The translations under genes and the position numbers were made by a program. DNA of 64,000 bases, taken from assembly GCA_964036155.1 (NCBI GenBank), contig OZ038423.1, positions 50,917,249-50,981,248 on the forward strand, read 5' to 3'. The stretch's first letter is position 1. Each line of letters begins with the position of its first letter. Under the pieces are notes generated by a model that was not told the origin of the DNA, ran no database searches, and saw nothing but the letters and a program-made list of their open reading frames with translations. This DNA is from Diploscapter coronatus. Lineage: Eukaryota > Nematoda > Chromadorea > Rhabditida > Rhabditidae. Positions 51,721 through 64,000 of the stretch are shown here, one piece after another.

Positions 51721-52847
51721 TCTACTATCTTTTTACTGAACTTATAAGTGAACTGAAAAATGTCCAATGTTTTCTGGTCTGAATCTGAAATTGAAAATGA
51801 TTGATGCTAACTTACGATTTTGAAAATTAAAGATATTACATTAGATCAAAACTAATCAATTATAACAAAGTATTTTTGAACAATATTATCTTTAAACCTC
51901 ATTTATTTTCGAATTCTTTAAAGCCCATAAAACCGAAAGTCCATAAATGAAAATCTCCATGGAATACAAGCTTTTCAGGTCATTGTACAATTTATGTCAC
52001 CACTATGGATGGAGATGAGAATAAATAAATTCTGCACATTTGGCATGATTAAGAATTTATGGAATTTTAGAAAATATAGAACATTTGAAAAAGCACCCCG
52101 TTAAAGGTAATCAAATTCACTGCAAAATAATTTCAAAAACAAATCACAACAAGTAATTGATAAAGGCAAGAAGCATGAAAACTGGGTCGATTACATACAT
52201 TATGATTGAAACAATTATCTTTGTAATTTTTTCTATTATGGTACAACAAAGAGATGTTTGAATAGTGGCAATGTTATGCTAATTTAGGCTGTTTATCAAA
52301 AAGAAATGAATTATGCTTAGGAAAGCACCTAATTTATAGAGCGAAGAGAGCAATAATATAAATGCATCGGCGAGTTTTTGAGCTTGTATTCATAATTTCA
52401 TATCTATAAAACGTGCTGCTGAGACTACTAATCTGCATATGGCATACGACATTTGTGCACAGAAATTTTGCTAAACATGGCAAAATGTGTGAAGCTATAA
52501 ACTAACTTAAATAAATATGAGAAATTGAAAGTCGAAAATTCATAAATTAAAAACAAATTAAATCTTTGTCGACAGAGTTTCGATATTAAAATGTGTTCAA
52601 TAAATATGCATACTTTTCCCGCACACATAAATGAAGAGCAGGAGTTTAGACATAATAAAGTGCATGAATCATTTTTAGATTTCATCAAAAACAGATCTTT
52701 TGAAATTGAACATTTTTGATGATTCGATATCATTCACAGTTACGCAAAGTAAAGTACTGCTCAATCTACTCTTGCAGAAATACTTTTAAAAGTTGAACAT
52801 ATCTATACATCGCTTCCAAAGCTCGGCTCATTGAATGTAGTAGTCGT
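51721..52847. other. Promoter side of the zinc finger gene and 3' UTR of the DUF229 gene
   Basis: About 1.1 kb, very AT-rich, no believable exon on either strand and no known repeat of this window. Confidence 0.45.
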
Positions 52848-55800
52848 TCAGTTAATCTTGTCATAGCAGACACAGTAAGTGGCGAGGAAGTAGTTACTGT
52901 CGATGATGCAGTGAGGCGCATCTCCAAATTTGTTCACGTGGCTGATCGAGTTCAGATCCACTGTCGCCTTCTTCAGAGTGTAGTCGTAGAACAATGTTAT
53001 CTGAAAACATTCGAGATTCATTTTTATTAAATCTACTGAAAAGTTTATGAAGCTGGTCTTTATGAAAAATATCTTTTAGTCTGACTATGAGTCAATTTTC
53101 TAAGCCATTCCAGTGTCAATAGTCCAGCATAAGTCGCTAATACAAAAACTCACATTCGACTAGCATTTTTCAAACTTGATGATTTCAACATTAAATTTCA
53201 TCATTGAAGATCATTGTTTTAAAAATAACCTCATAAATGGCATTTCCAGGTTTGGTCTGCAGTTTGAGTTGGAAGTGAGCGAAAGTGGCCTTGGTCGAGC
53301 CACTCAAATCAGGCACAAAGCCATCTGCGTCCTTCACATTTTTGTAGTGCAAAACACCGCTGTTTGGGACTAGTCTAAATTATTTGACTTACTTAAGAAG
53401 AAAAGCAATGTAATGCCTACTTCTTAGCCTGTATAAGATTATCGAGTAGAAGAGGAGCGCACAAATCAGTGACATTTCTGAGCTGCTCATTGATGACCTG
53501 CACGACTATGTTGGCCAGTTTGTTAGAAATCGCTGCATCTTCTGGCTCTTTCAGGGAATCCTGCCAGTCCAAACAACTACACCAATGCGGCTCTACTCCT
53601 GCCTAAAATTCATTTTTCCTAATTCTGAAAATTATGTTTTTCTAGTGTCACGAAATTTTCAACCACAATTGGGCAGTATTGTTCTGTCAAGGAGAAGGTT
53701 CCGTAATCGAAAAATCATGCTTTTCCGTGGAGCTAGGTCAAAATTTTGATAAGAAAATTGCATTTTCGATTGCTTATGATAGTGAGGTATGGTATTCAAG
53801 AAAAGTTATACGAATTTTCGAAAGCATCACAGAAATCTCCATTTTTCAACTGGTGATACCATTTTTACGGCAAAAATGCGCATTGTCTTTCATTTCCTCG
53901 AAATTTCGTCCTATATTTTAGCCATAAGTGCAAGTTTTCAACCATTTTCCCACCTGATCACAAGATCTGTCTTCGGTCATGGGTCGGAAGAGCGAGAGGG
54001 AGCGCTTTTGAGATGGATTCTGGACGGTTCGGAGTTGTTCGAGAGAGGGCACATGGAGAATGTCCATTAGAGTCGCGTGTATGTCGAAGGGGGTCGATAG
54101 CCTAAAGAGAAAGATTGAATAATAAAAAATTAAAATTATTACCTGTCAACATTGCTTAGCAAATTCTTGTGCATCAGAGCCCCAATGTCTGTGTTGCGGA
54201 ATCGTCTCGGCAAAGAAATTGAGAAGAATGGTAATCGCTAAAATGAGTTCGATAATTTATTCCAAGCAACAAATTTACTGACTTCTTCCAACTGTCCTTG
54301 CTGCGTCTGTCGCAGCTTCGCGAATCGATGTCCGTGATCTGCCATAACAATCACAAGTGCATTGTCGAACAGACCTGAAATTGTTTTATGCATCAAAATT
54401 TAATTGCTTGCAAGTTCTAGTTTGCTTTGACAAGCTGAATTAGATCAAAGTGAAATAAACAATCGTAAAATTCAGAAATTATGCATAATTTTAAAGAAAA
54501 TAACCTTCGTTTTGCATTTGCGTCAGGTGGTTCGCCACATCTTCATCTTCAACTTCAACCAAATTTATATCATCGTGAGATAAAATGCTCTATATTGAAA
54601 AGAAATGAGAAATTTGATCAAGAATTAGAAGTACCTGATGCAGAAGAAGGAATCGAGGCAGGTCTTGATAGATGCGCATGAAATTGCGCGCATAGTCCAA
54701 CCACATCTGAAAATTTCAAATTTCTTTCAGTTGGAAAATTCAAATAAGCCCAAAGCACGAGTAAACTTCAAAATAAAGTCAAAAATATTGTACGATGTGA
54801 AATTCCAGATAAGGAAAAATGACTACAATTTCATAAATCTCTTACCCTGTGCAATGGAACAGATCCGATGCATCGAACGCCATATCCAATCGACTCCTCG
54901 ACGTCCTTGAAGAATGTTCGAGTGTAATGATCTGTGGGCTGATAGCGGAACCCTTTCAGCCGGTATGTAAATGTTCCTGAAAATTAGCACTCTTTTTATC
55001 TTAGTTTAAAGAGGAAAAATACCAATATTGAAAGCATCCTCTCCATAAGCAGTGACATAGCCTGCATCGGAGAAATTCTTCCAGATGAATGGATAGACAT
55101 CGTCCACATAATTTGCTTCTTTGAACCGTTTTCTGAAGAACAAAATAAATTGGAACAAATATGAGAATCACCTAGTCAATGGCAATTCTACTTCAGTTTG
55201 AGCAGTGAGAATTGGGATGAAGGCCTGGGGAGTACCGTCTCCGACTATGTTGTACCCTGAATTTGTAAAATTTAATTATTTTTCTTAGTCGAAGATAATA
55301 GTTGATGCATAAAAATGACGTCGTAGCATTTTCGAATGCAATTTGAAATGCTTTATGTTCCGAAAGAATGAAAAATCTTGGATGAAAAAGTGAAAAGTTC
55401 TTTTTCACAAGAAAAAAGAATACCGTTAAGAACGACAGATCCGATGACGTCCTCGAGAACCTTGACAGTCTTTTTGAGTTTCCGCCTGAACGACATCTGA
55501 CTGAGCGAGTCGAAACCAAGGAAGTACACATCCAAAACATTCGGGTTGTCGCTCTTCTTGTCTTCGAGTTTCTTCTTTAGGGATCCATTTTCAGCGATTG
55601 ACATTAGGAGAGAACTCCTGAAAGGCTAATAAATAAAGGCTGCAGAAAAAATCTGACACGAATGATTACCAACTAGCAAAAAAATACTGAACAGTTTTGT
55701 CAAAAGTAAGTATAATGCCATCAAGAAGTGATCATTGTTATCACATTAAGTTTCTTTTATTTTTCCTGCCCACGTTTTGTCGAGACCATATTCACTTTCA

Positions 55801-56974
55801 GATAGATTTTCTCGCAGGCAAAACTGAAATGTCAAATTGTAGAAATCACGCACCACTTGTGAATTCCATCCATGCATTTGACTCGCGCGAAGTCCTGTTT
55901 CATTAAATCGCCCTCATGCAAATCCACGTACGGCTCGTACGAATTCGTGTTATCGTCTTTTCGTTGAAAATACGAAACTGAACATCGAGCCGATTTTCTA
56001 AAGAAAACGCTATTTTTCATTGTTCTTCGATGCCTACCTTTCTTTACTGAAAACAACTTTGCCATCTTGATCTAAATAAACCCAATTTGAGGCAGCTTTA
56101 TTGCAATTCAATGGAGTAGCAGGTTTGAAGAAACGAGATACTTCGGGACTATCGATGTTCAACTTTGGAATGTTGCATTTCTAAGTGCTTGATTAATTTC
56201 AGGAAAAAATCAATGCATACTGTTTGATTGAATGAATAAGTTGTAGCAGCATTGGACGTTGCTCGATTTGCACCTGCATCTGCACTTATTCGACTGTCGG
56301 AGTTCACGATCACTACGTTTATGTCATCGTGCTGCAAATCAATGAGTACGAATAAATTAGAACTTTAGTCTAGAAATTTCGATTCTAACTTATCCTTATG
56401 ATATGAGCAAAAACTAAAATTATTTGAGAGCAAAATCATAATGGAATGTTTACTACTGTTGTGAAATTGAATGAGGATTTCAAAATTGCCAAGAATAAGA
56501 TAACGATAAACTTCAGGAATTTCAGATTTTTACGAAAACTTTAAAACATTCCTCACTTACTTTGAGAAGAGAGGCAGATTTTTGTTTGTTTGGAGTTGGA
56601 TCGAACCCGGACAGAGGCGATTCGTTGACCAATTTGCTGTTCTTCTGCTTGACGACCCAGTCAGATTCTTCCAAATCGATGTGATTGTAGGTCCATCCTG
56701 CAACAGATTGATGAATTGAAAAGTCAGGAAAAATATTAGATTTTGGAATATGAAGAATGTTATGCAGACAGCGTGGAACAAACGAAACTGTGCAATTACC
56801 CGAAATCAATAACCTAATATCGTAGTATTTCGGTAAAACAATCAGATTCGTGATGTCCTAAACTCGAGGATACGAAAAAAGATGATTCATACCGGCGCTG
56901 AGCAGATAGAAGACGGAGAGGCAGACGACGAGAACGATGCAGATCTGTCTGAGCCGAAACAGGCTCACTGCCAT
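52848..56974 (-). CDS. DUF229 sulfatase-like protein, membrane-anchored
   Basis: Seventeen exons in frame, 701 residues: 56,893-56,974, 56,561-56,697, 56,221-56,331, 56,038-56,180, 55,857-55,997, 55,424-55,617, 55,172-55,256, 55,023-55,132, 54,846-54,976, 54,635-54,706, 54,505-54,589, 54,283-54,374, 54,143-54,237, 53,954-54,101, 53,421-53,602, 53,230-53,374 and 52,848-53,000. An N-terminal hydrophobic segment (I-C-I-V-L-V-V-C-L-S-V-F-Y-L-L) acts as signal anchor. Family hallmarks are L-G-F-D-S-L-S, the block Y-N-I-V-G-D-G-T-P-Q-A, G-T-F-T-Y-R-L-K-G-F, P-T-D-H-Y-T-R, L-S-H-D-D-I-N, A-D-H-G-H-R and C-S-C-L-D-W. The family has the alkaline-phosphatase-like fold. The formylglycine motif of true sulfatases (C-x-P-x-R) is not at the expected place, as is usual for DUF229, so substrate and reaction are unknown. 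Confidence 0.93.
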
Positions 56975-57254
56975 TCTCCTGCTACTACTATCCTCGCCCA
57001 CTCGTGTCGTCCAGATCGTCCTGTCTCCGGTTTATACCTCTGAAAAATAAAAAAAAATAAAAATTACGAAGAAGAAATGAGTCAAAATAATGAAGAGCGA
57101 AAAAATCAATTGTCAATTGCAAGCAATCGCAAAATGGCTGTTCATTCATTTTTCGCCCCGCGAATTTTCGTCCGTTTGATTTTCGTTAGTTTCCCCTCGA
57201 TTTTTTCGCTTTTTAAATTATTTTTCCCTTAAATATGTGTTGGAATTGAGTGAA
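56975..57254. promoter_or_regulatory. Short divergent promoter, DUF229 and kinesin
   Basis: Only 280 bases separate the two start codons. There is no TATA box. A GC patch TTTTCGCCCCGCG near 57,150 resembles a weak E2F-type site (GGCGAAAA on the other strand), which would fit a mitotic kinesin. Confidence 0.45.
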
Positions 57255-60200
57255 ATGGCGGAGTACATGCGCGTGACAGTGCGAATTCGTCCTATAGAGC
57301 CAGGTCAGACGCCCTTTCTCTCGTTCGACAACGCCACTGTCAGCTACAAGTCAAAGGACCAGCACAACTCGTTCCACTTCCACGCCCTCTTCGGGCCGTC
57401 AGCCACTCAGGCAAGAAAATTAGAGATGTTTCGAGGAGAAATGCCAAGTTGGACGAAAATTCATGAAATTAGAAATAGAACTTCAAAAAGTCTGACTTGA
57501 CATTTTTCAACAAGGAAATCATATGATTTTCTTCAAGGACTACGATTCTTTAAAAATGCGAGTTCTCCTGACGATTTCTAGATTTGGGAAAGAAATCTAT
57601 TCTGTTCATCTATAAAAAAAATCATACTCCAAAAGCCAGCATTATCACTTTTATAGTTCTTCTAAAGTCAAGAAAATTTAAGTTTTTTCGCATGAATGTT
57701 GGTATTTTAGGAAGAAGTATTTGTCGCGACAGGCAAGCGAATCGTGGAGGGCTGCGTAGAAGGCTATAATGGAACTATGTTCGCATACGGTCAGACGGGC
57801 AGTGGGAAGACGCATACCATGCTGGGTGCAGAGCCGATTGAGCAGGGTCTCTACCACGAGCAGAACAGAGGCATTATTCCACGGGCTGTACAGCATCTCT
57901 TCGAATTGTTGCAAGAAAAGGTGGGACATTATCATTCTACTGTAAATGAGAATAAATCTCTTGAATGTCGGACTTTAGAGAAAAAATATTAGTGAGTTCA
58001 AAGAATCTTAGAATGCAAAAATAATCAAATATATCAATTCGCAGAAATCGAGGTCAGCCGGCGAATTCAGCTACGTGGTTCATGCGCGATTTGTGGAGCT
58101 GTACAAGGACGAACTGCACGACCTGCTCGGACCGAACAATCAGCTCAAATTGAGGGACTACGGAGAAGTAACAGGTTCTTCCTATCAAGTGAGTAAACGA
58201 ATTGTGTTGAGGACGTGGTTGTGACCGGCGCAGAGGAGCGACAGATCGACTGCACTCAGGACGCTCTCAACATCCTCAAGTTGGGATTTGACAACCGGAA
58301 AGTCGGAGGGACAGCCATGAATCAGCACAGCTCGAGGTCGCATGCCATCTTCATAATGAATGTGAGTGTCTAATTTGTTCATTCTTGTTGTGAATTGCAA
58401 CTTAACAGCTTAATTCAAGCTTTCGAAAGAAATGAAGTGGAATATTTTTGAGATGAAAATTCTTTGAAGAGTTTAGACAATTTGCATTAACTCATTCAGG
58501 GCATTGGGTTTCATACTTTATAATCTACATTTCGCATATGAAACAAAATTGAAGCGCGCATATTTTTCTAGCAAATTTCTGATTCTTGAAGATTGAGACG
58601 AAGGAAACAGTTGGCAACTTTACGACGAAACGCAAGTCGCAGCTGAATCTGGTGGATTTGGCCGGGTCCGAGAAGCAACAGTCTGCCCGCAGTTCGGGGG
58701 AACGATTCAAAGAGGCCACGCACATCAACGGCAGTCTGTCCGTGCTGGGCAGAGTCATCCGCTCCCTGGCGGCCAATCCATCCAAATACATTTCCTATCG
58801 CGACTCCTACTTGACGCACATCCTTCGCAACTCGCTTGGCGGCAACAGCAGGACTGTTGTAATCGTGAATGTGCATCAGAATCCAGAGTAAGTTCGATTT
58901 CGCTTTTTTTTTATTAATCATAAAACTTGACCGTTCTAAAATTAGAACTAAATATGCATGGAAACAAGAATTTCTCTATTTCCCCTACATTCTATCAGAA
59001 AATTATTATTTGGAGTTTTCGTTTTTGAAGAAACGCATTTGGATTGCAGATACGCTAGCGACACGATCTCCTCGTTCGCGTTTGCAGAGTCCTGCTCGAA
59101 GATAACGAACCGAGTGAAGGTGAACGAGGACTTGGAGGGAGACTCCCTGTCTGCCTGGAAGGAGGAGGTCAAAAGACTCAAAGGGGAACTCATCGCTGCG
59201 CATAACAGCTCGAAGCTAGGCAAGTCAATAACTGAATGAGCCCAAGGAAATTGAGGAAGAGAATTGCAGTTGCTATGGAGGAGATAAACGAGCACAGGGC
59301 TGAGAGACACAAAATGCAGATCGAGTTGGACGAAGTCGGACAGAGACTCGAGCAGATGCACAAAGAGGCCGAGTTGTACAAGGTGGGAGGTTTGAATATT
59401 TTGAATGGATGAGTTTTCTCGGTTGATATGAACACTTGTAATATTTTGGAAAAGAGGCGAAATTATTATCTCTCTTCTCTTCTAGCACTTGAAATTATTT
59501 CAAAATTTAAAGAAAATCACACAACTCCATTTGTTTCTAGAGGAACGGCGAAGAAAAGGACGAAACGATTCGCGAACTACGAAAGAAGTTGGAATCGAGC
59601 AGTGCGGAGAATGCGAAGACGACTGCTGAATCTGCACAAGAGAGAGATTTCTACAAGACACAGTTCGAGACGAGCAGAGACAGGGTCAGGGAACTGCAGC
59701 AGCTCCTTGAATTGGAGAAGGTGGGTCCAGTAATTTCCGGGGATACAAAATTAAAATTAAAATTCAGAAAATATGTAGCAAAGTAGCTTTAACTTAGAAT
59801 TGCATTTAAGTTTAGCTGAGGTTGATTTTAGCAAAAAAATTGGGTTGGGGATTTGATTGATTCGGAAAGTCAGGAAGTTGTTTATTATTCAACTGCAGAG
59901 TCAAACCGAATCGCAGCGCAGTCAGATTGCCGAACTGCGCACTGCACACGAGGATGAGCTAAGACATCTGAGGACGGAGCACAACAATCTGCAGGCGAGG
60001 TACGAGAGCGAAATGAACGGATGGACGAGGGAGGTCGAGCTCTACGAAAAGGATCTCGAAAATGCCGAACATGACAAATATCTCCTTCAGGTTGGTCGAA
60101 TATTTACAATTATCTTTGAATCAATATCGTGAATTAATGAATTGACAGAGCTAATGATATGTGTCGAAGCGTTTGAAGAATGAATTATAGAGTGAAGAAT

Positions 60201-61533
60201 ACATTTCATTTTTGCATTAAGACAAAATTGGATAAACTGGAACTGCACATGCAGCGACTGAGGGATGAGCTGGAAGAAGTGTATGGGAAGAAGAGAGAGC
60301 AGACACTGCAGATGGAGACGCTGCAGGAGAAGATCGACTTGTGGAAGGACAGACATCAAAAACTCATGGTAAATGAAATGAGAAGCATTGAAAACTAACA
60401 AAAGTATTCAGGAACAGAATCAGGAAATCCTCCACAAGTCTGAGGCTCGATTCGACGAGAAGCTGAGGGAAATTCGAAGGTAAGAAAATTTAGTAGTTTT
60501 GAAATGGTACAGCCTTGTATCTTGAAGAAATAGTGCAAGAGCGGAGTTTTCCCTACTTTTATCCAAGCTCTTCTCTTTCAACACACCACTCTTTCAGGTT
60601 GCAACTATGCAACATGTACAAATTGTTAGGAAACTGATGTAATTGAATGGGCTAAAAATGAATTTGCAGAGGTCTGCAAGAAGTGAACGCAAAGCGGCAA
60701 TCTGCAGAGGAAGACAAGGACATGGCGACAGTTCTGCTCAGTCCTGCCTCCTCCCGCCAACTCGCTCCCAAACGATCCAAAGTCGAATTCGACACAACTC
60801 CTTATGCGAGTTTTTGATTATTTTTAATTTTATATTTTTCGAAAAGTTAGATATAACTTATGAGTTTCTATACTGAAAAATTAGCCAAAAAGCAATATGG
60901 CATTAGGGTGAGCTCTCCTTGTCAAATCTCTAAAATTTAAATAAGCTAGAATGTTTCTACTATCATTAGCACACTATTTTTCACCCGATGGCTCAACACT
61001 TTTCGCATATGACGATCTTGTTTCACAAAAAATAAGAAACTTCTTCCCTTGATAGCCTTTTCTAGACATAGCGAAATTTTGCGATTCAATTGATGCAAAT
61101 ATGACAATTAGTAATTTACTGCAAATGACTTGCCTTACTGCTGATAGAAGAATACTATTTCGATCTCTCCGCGTAACTATCCAAACGAATATTAGAAACT
61201 GAACAATGTTTACCTTTTCATAGTTATAACAGTTTTCTAAAAAAAAAAAAGAACAATGACTATGATATTGTTTAACAAAAGACCAGTAAAGCATGAGAGA
61301 AGAAAGAAAATAACTGATAATGAAAGGATATTGTAATCTGTTCAAATATGAAATGTGCACGACTTTAGGAGCTGGATTATTCGCTGGAGGAAAAACAAGT
61401 GCAAATGAAGAGCCCTGAAAAGAGGGCGAACGGCAATGCCGAGGATGATAAAGTGAAGAGGAGAGATGAAAATGGTCAAAACAAAGAAAATGATCGATTG
61501 GAAGCAAAGAAGCGAGTCACTTTCAAGGAATAG
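57255..61533 (+). CDS. Kinesin-12 (KIF15-like) motor
   Basis: Plus-end spindle motor. Thirteen exons: 57,255-57,410, 57,711-57,920, 58,045-58,167, 58,212-58,361, 58,592-58,887, 59,050-59,219, 59,270-59,382, 59,541-59,720, 59,899-60,090, 60,222-60,368, 60,412-60,479, 60,670-60,781 and 61,369-61,533; 693 residues. The N-terminal motor has the P-loop A-Y-G-Q-T-G-S-G-K-T, R-G-I-I-P-R, switch I N-Q-H-S-S-R-S-H, switch II L-N-L-V-D-L-A-G-S-E, and V-N-E-D-L after the neck as in KIF15. A coiled coil of about 280 residues and a basic tail (K-R-V-T-F-K-E) follow. It is much shorter than vertebrate KIF15 (about 1390 residues). Two introns have GC donors (after 57,410 and 59,219) and one intron is only 44 bases (58,168-58,211). 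The last two exon joints (60,781 to 61,369, donor gtcgaa) are the weakest. Confidence 0.9.
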
Positions 61534-62097
61534 GTACAAACCAAGTAGCCCATTTCTCGTGTAAAATGACAACAGCAAAACTTGCTTACTCATAATCGTT
61601 TTCTCCTTTTCCTATTTTCCTTGATTCACGTTCTAACATAGTGCAAGAATTCGTAAGATTGAAATTATTCACTATGTCATTGTGTAACCTTCCCCTGTTC
61701 TACTCATACTCTCTGAATTATTTATCATCTCGATTGAAATTTTTTTCAGAGTACTTATTTCATCAAGTGATTACAAATTTTCTAAACTACTCGATTTCTT
61801 GAGATTGTTTCAACCATGAACTCACTAAAAATTACTGTAAAGTGCGGGTATAATGTAAATTTTGAGTAAGGAGGTTATCGTTTCTGGAGATATGAAATTT
61901 TGTAAGCAAGTTTTTGTTTTCTATCTCCAGAACTATCATTTTTCTTCAAAAAACAATGTGCAGCAAGCATTTGCCACAGATGTAAAATCAATTACTCGTG
62001 CATACAATTCAGTCGATCTCATTCGATAGCCAAATATTTTTCATTATCATTGTAAATTTAAAGCTACAAAAATGATAGATAAAGTTTTCCGTAAACT
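61534..62097. other. Downstream flank of the kinesin gene
   Basis: No coding signal on either strand. Presumably the kinesin 3' UTR and spacer. Confidence 0.45.
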
Positions 62098-62310
62098 TAA
62101 GAGCCATTCTTTGAGTAACCAGAACAAAATATAAAGTATTCAGACAATTGCAAAAGTGTCTCGGATCCGAATCAAACCTATATGGGCGGTATGCTATGGA
62201 TCCATATAGTAATATGATAAAGTGGTAGCACGGTACTCTAGGAAGCAAAAATGAAGGATTACCCTTCAACTGCTATATCCCGAAAAGGTTTTCGATTTTT
62301 CCGGGATAAC
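62098..62310. mobile_element. Transposon relic, end copy of the 9.4 kb family
   Basis: Begins AAGAGCCATTCTTTGAGTAA and is clearly similar to 9376-9560, sharing GGATCCGAA, ATATGG, TATGCTATGGA, AAAGTGGTAG, ACGGTACTCTAGGA and GCTATAT. Only one end is present. Confidence 0.75.
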
Positions 62311-62473
62311 ACTTCAGAGTGGATATTTTCGAGAGGCGTTTTAGCATAAGTTGATCACTTTTCGATATGCCATCATTTATTTATCATTTTTCTTGAATTT
62401 ATTCGATCGCATTTAAAACAAATTAATTTTCTGGTAATGATATTGTCGCAAATAATGAAGAATAAATGACAGG

Positions 62474-62575
62474 ATCAGGGCTGTCTGAAGTTCGAAAGAT
62501 CGAACTTTAACTTAACTTGAACTGAACTGAACTTCCAGACAGTTCGAAGTTCAGTTCAGTTCGTACAACCCTGAT
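62474..62575. repeat. Small palindromic element with GAACTGAACT repeats
   Basis: ATCAGGGCTGT at the left and ACAACCCTGAT at the right are inverted ends. The centre is built from repeated GAACTGAACT and TTCGAA units, so each arm can fold back on the other. No coding capacity. Confidence 0.75.
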
Positions 62576-62731
62576 TAAAAGGAATATTTATTTTAGCTGT
62601 AATTTGTCAGTGTCTATATTGAATGTCTTCGAAAGTTCCCGTATCATGTGCATTGAAATTAAATTATTATTTCACATTTATTGAATAAAATTTCTATACG
62701 AAATCTGAGATTATTATAACCAAGCTTTATT

Positions 62732-64000
62732 TTATGCTATTTTTCCGACTTCACGCCATTTATTCGTCTGTGGATCATATTCCTCGATTGAATTACACAA
62801 ATTTTTTCGAGATGTTTTTTGAAATCTAAGTTAACAAACATTTCGTATAAAGATATGCAAAATCTCAACTCACCCTCTGATTGCATACAATTTCTCGTTA
62901 GCAACAATGAGCAAATGATGATATCTTGCATAATTCATATCAGCGATTCGAGAAATTCGTCTGTCAACTGGAGCTGAGGGATCGAAACACAGACAGAATT
63001 CCAATGCATCAAAATCACTAAATATATACTGATACATTATTTATCATACAAAATTAACGACTTCCATCCTCCAGATATGTAAATTTTTCCATTCAGTGAT
63101 GCAATTCCGAAATGAATTCGTTGTTTTGGAAGCGCTCCGGTTTCAATCCATTCCCGTTCATCGTTTGATAATCGATATATTTTTTTACTAATAAGTGCAT
63201 CAATAACTGAATACCCATAATTACAATAGTGAATATGCTATAATGTGACCGTATAAAATTTCATCGCATGTTATTGTTTGAGAAGAACTAATTGGAAGAG
63301 GAAGAGCAGGTCCTGTTTGCCATTTTCCATCTCTTAGAACCTGAATAAACTATTTCATGGGCCTTCATTCGGTCTTCTTACATCAACTCGATTCGTATCT
63401 TTCTTTGTGTTAGGATTCCATCCACCCAAATAATATAGTTTGTCTTTAAAATAAGCTACAGATACAGAATCACGCCATTCAGGAGGATCTGGGCCTGTAA
63501 AATCTTTTGAATAGGTCATTCATGGATTTGTTGATAAGACCTCTTGAAATTTGTCCAGTATTCAAGTCAAATATTTCAAATGACTTTTTATAATAGTTAA
63601 CCGCAAACATCTGAAAGTTCAAGAAATTATTCAAAATAATGAACATAGGAATTTACTTTATTCCGTATAGTTGCTACTTGATATGGCAGATACCAATTGT
63701 AGAATTTTGCAATCTCTTCTACTGAGTAGGTAAATGAATTGAACAAGCATATTCTTCCTTCATCTCTACCATTATTTCGATAAAAGACTAAATTATTAAG
63801 AATCGTTTCAAAGTCTCTTACTTAGCTTTCAACATTATTTCTTACAGTAAAACAAAATTTTCTGCGAATTATTGAATGAATTGCCTCCACCAATCTGCAA
63901 ATTATTGATATTTCGGGCTAATTCATTCATTGTATTATTAATCAATGGCATTACATTTCGTTTCTGGAATTATCACTTCCATTTTAGTAATGAATTATCT
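62732..64000 (-). CDS. Kelch-repeat protein, C-terminal part
   Basis: The gene runs in from the right edge. The last exons are 62,732-62,825 (stop), 62,874-63,017 and 63,062-63,187 and join in frame. Further kelch coding is visible at about 63,240-63,350 and 63,380-63,490. Kelch signatures: Y-Y-L-G-G-W-N-P-N-T, then R-V-D-V-L-R-D-G-K-W; Y-I-S-G-G-W-K; a blade whose double Gly reads Y-A-I-R-G; and the final Y-D-P-Q-T-N-K-W. At least four blades of a beta-propeller are present. Many kelch proteins pair this with BTB-BACK as Cullin-3 adaptors, but no BTB domain lies within the window, so the class is open. Confidence 0.85.

Overview
This is a stretch of nuclear DNA from a small-genome animal. 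It holds about a dozen conserved genes split by many short introns, mostly 45-450 bp. Exons are GC-richer than the AT-rich introns, and acceptors are strongly TTTCAG-like. The gene content is metazoan: separase, Aurora kinase, a DDX6-type helicase, thymidylate synthase, Arp2, a DUF229 sulfatase-like protein, a kinesin-12 and a kelch protein. The acceptor style and DUF229 suggest an ecdysozoan (nematode- or tardigrade-like), but I cannot name the species. The gene models below are mine: exons were joined by hand, and unless a boundary is flagged the reading frame closes across every intron.

Layout. 0.2-1.8 kb (+): C-terminal half of separase. 2.2-2.5 kb: a doubtful small gene. 2.9-6.1 kb (+): Aurora kinase. 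6.95-9.26 kb (+): a TATA-driven secreted protein that is acidic, then extremely Arg-rich, then coiled coil. 9.3-10.3 kb: transposon relics. 10.7-16.7 kb (-): the most unusual locus, with exons for a PB1-like domain, a coiled coil, two nearly identical ZZ zinc fingers and a NEK-like kinase whose canonical residues are altered. It is interleaved with a broken duplicate of its own 3' end, a TTAA-ended MITE and a large foldback element. 17.8-18.3 kb: another transposon copy. 19.0-21.4 kb (-): DDX6-type helicase. 22.2-24.7 kb (+): thymidylate synthase with an E2F-type site. 25.5-29.0 kb (+): complete Arp2. 30.6-38.1 kb (-): a 1035-residue RS-rich protein I do not recognise. 38.5-42.5 kb (+): a divergent partner of 482 residues, also unrecognised. 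44.7-47.3 kb (+): F-box protein. 47.8-51.7 kb (-): C2H2 protein resembling ASCIZ/ATMIN. 52.8-57.0 kb (-): DUF229 protein, head-to-head with a KIF15-like kinesin at 57.3-61.5 kb (+). 62.7 kb to the window end (-): kelch-repeat gene, incomplete.

Functional themes. Separase, Aurora and the KIF15-like kinesin act in chromosome segregation and the spindle. Thymidylate synthase is an S-phase gene. DDX6 acts in mRNA decay and translational repression, and Arp2 in actin nucleation. Nothing suggests operon-like co-function except three head-to-head promoter pairs (DDX6/thymidylate synthase, RS-rich/orphan, DUF229/kinesin). The best candidate for something undescribed is the PB1-ZZ-kinase locus, followed by the charge-segregated secreted protein. 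Four introns use GC-AG boundaries, so an annotation that requires GT donors would break three of these genes.
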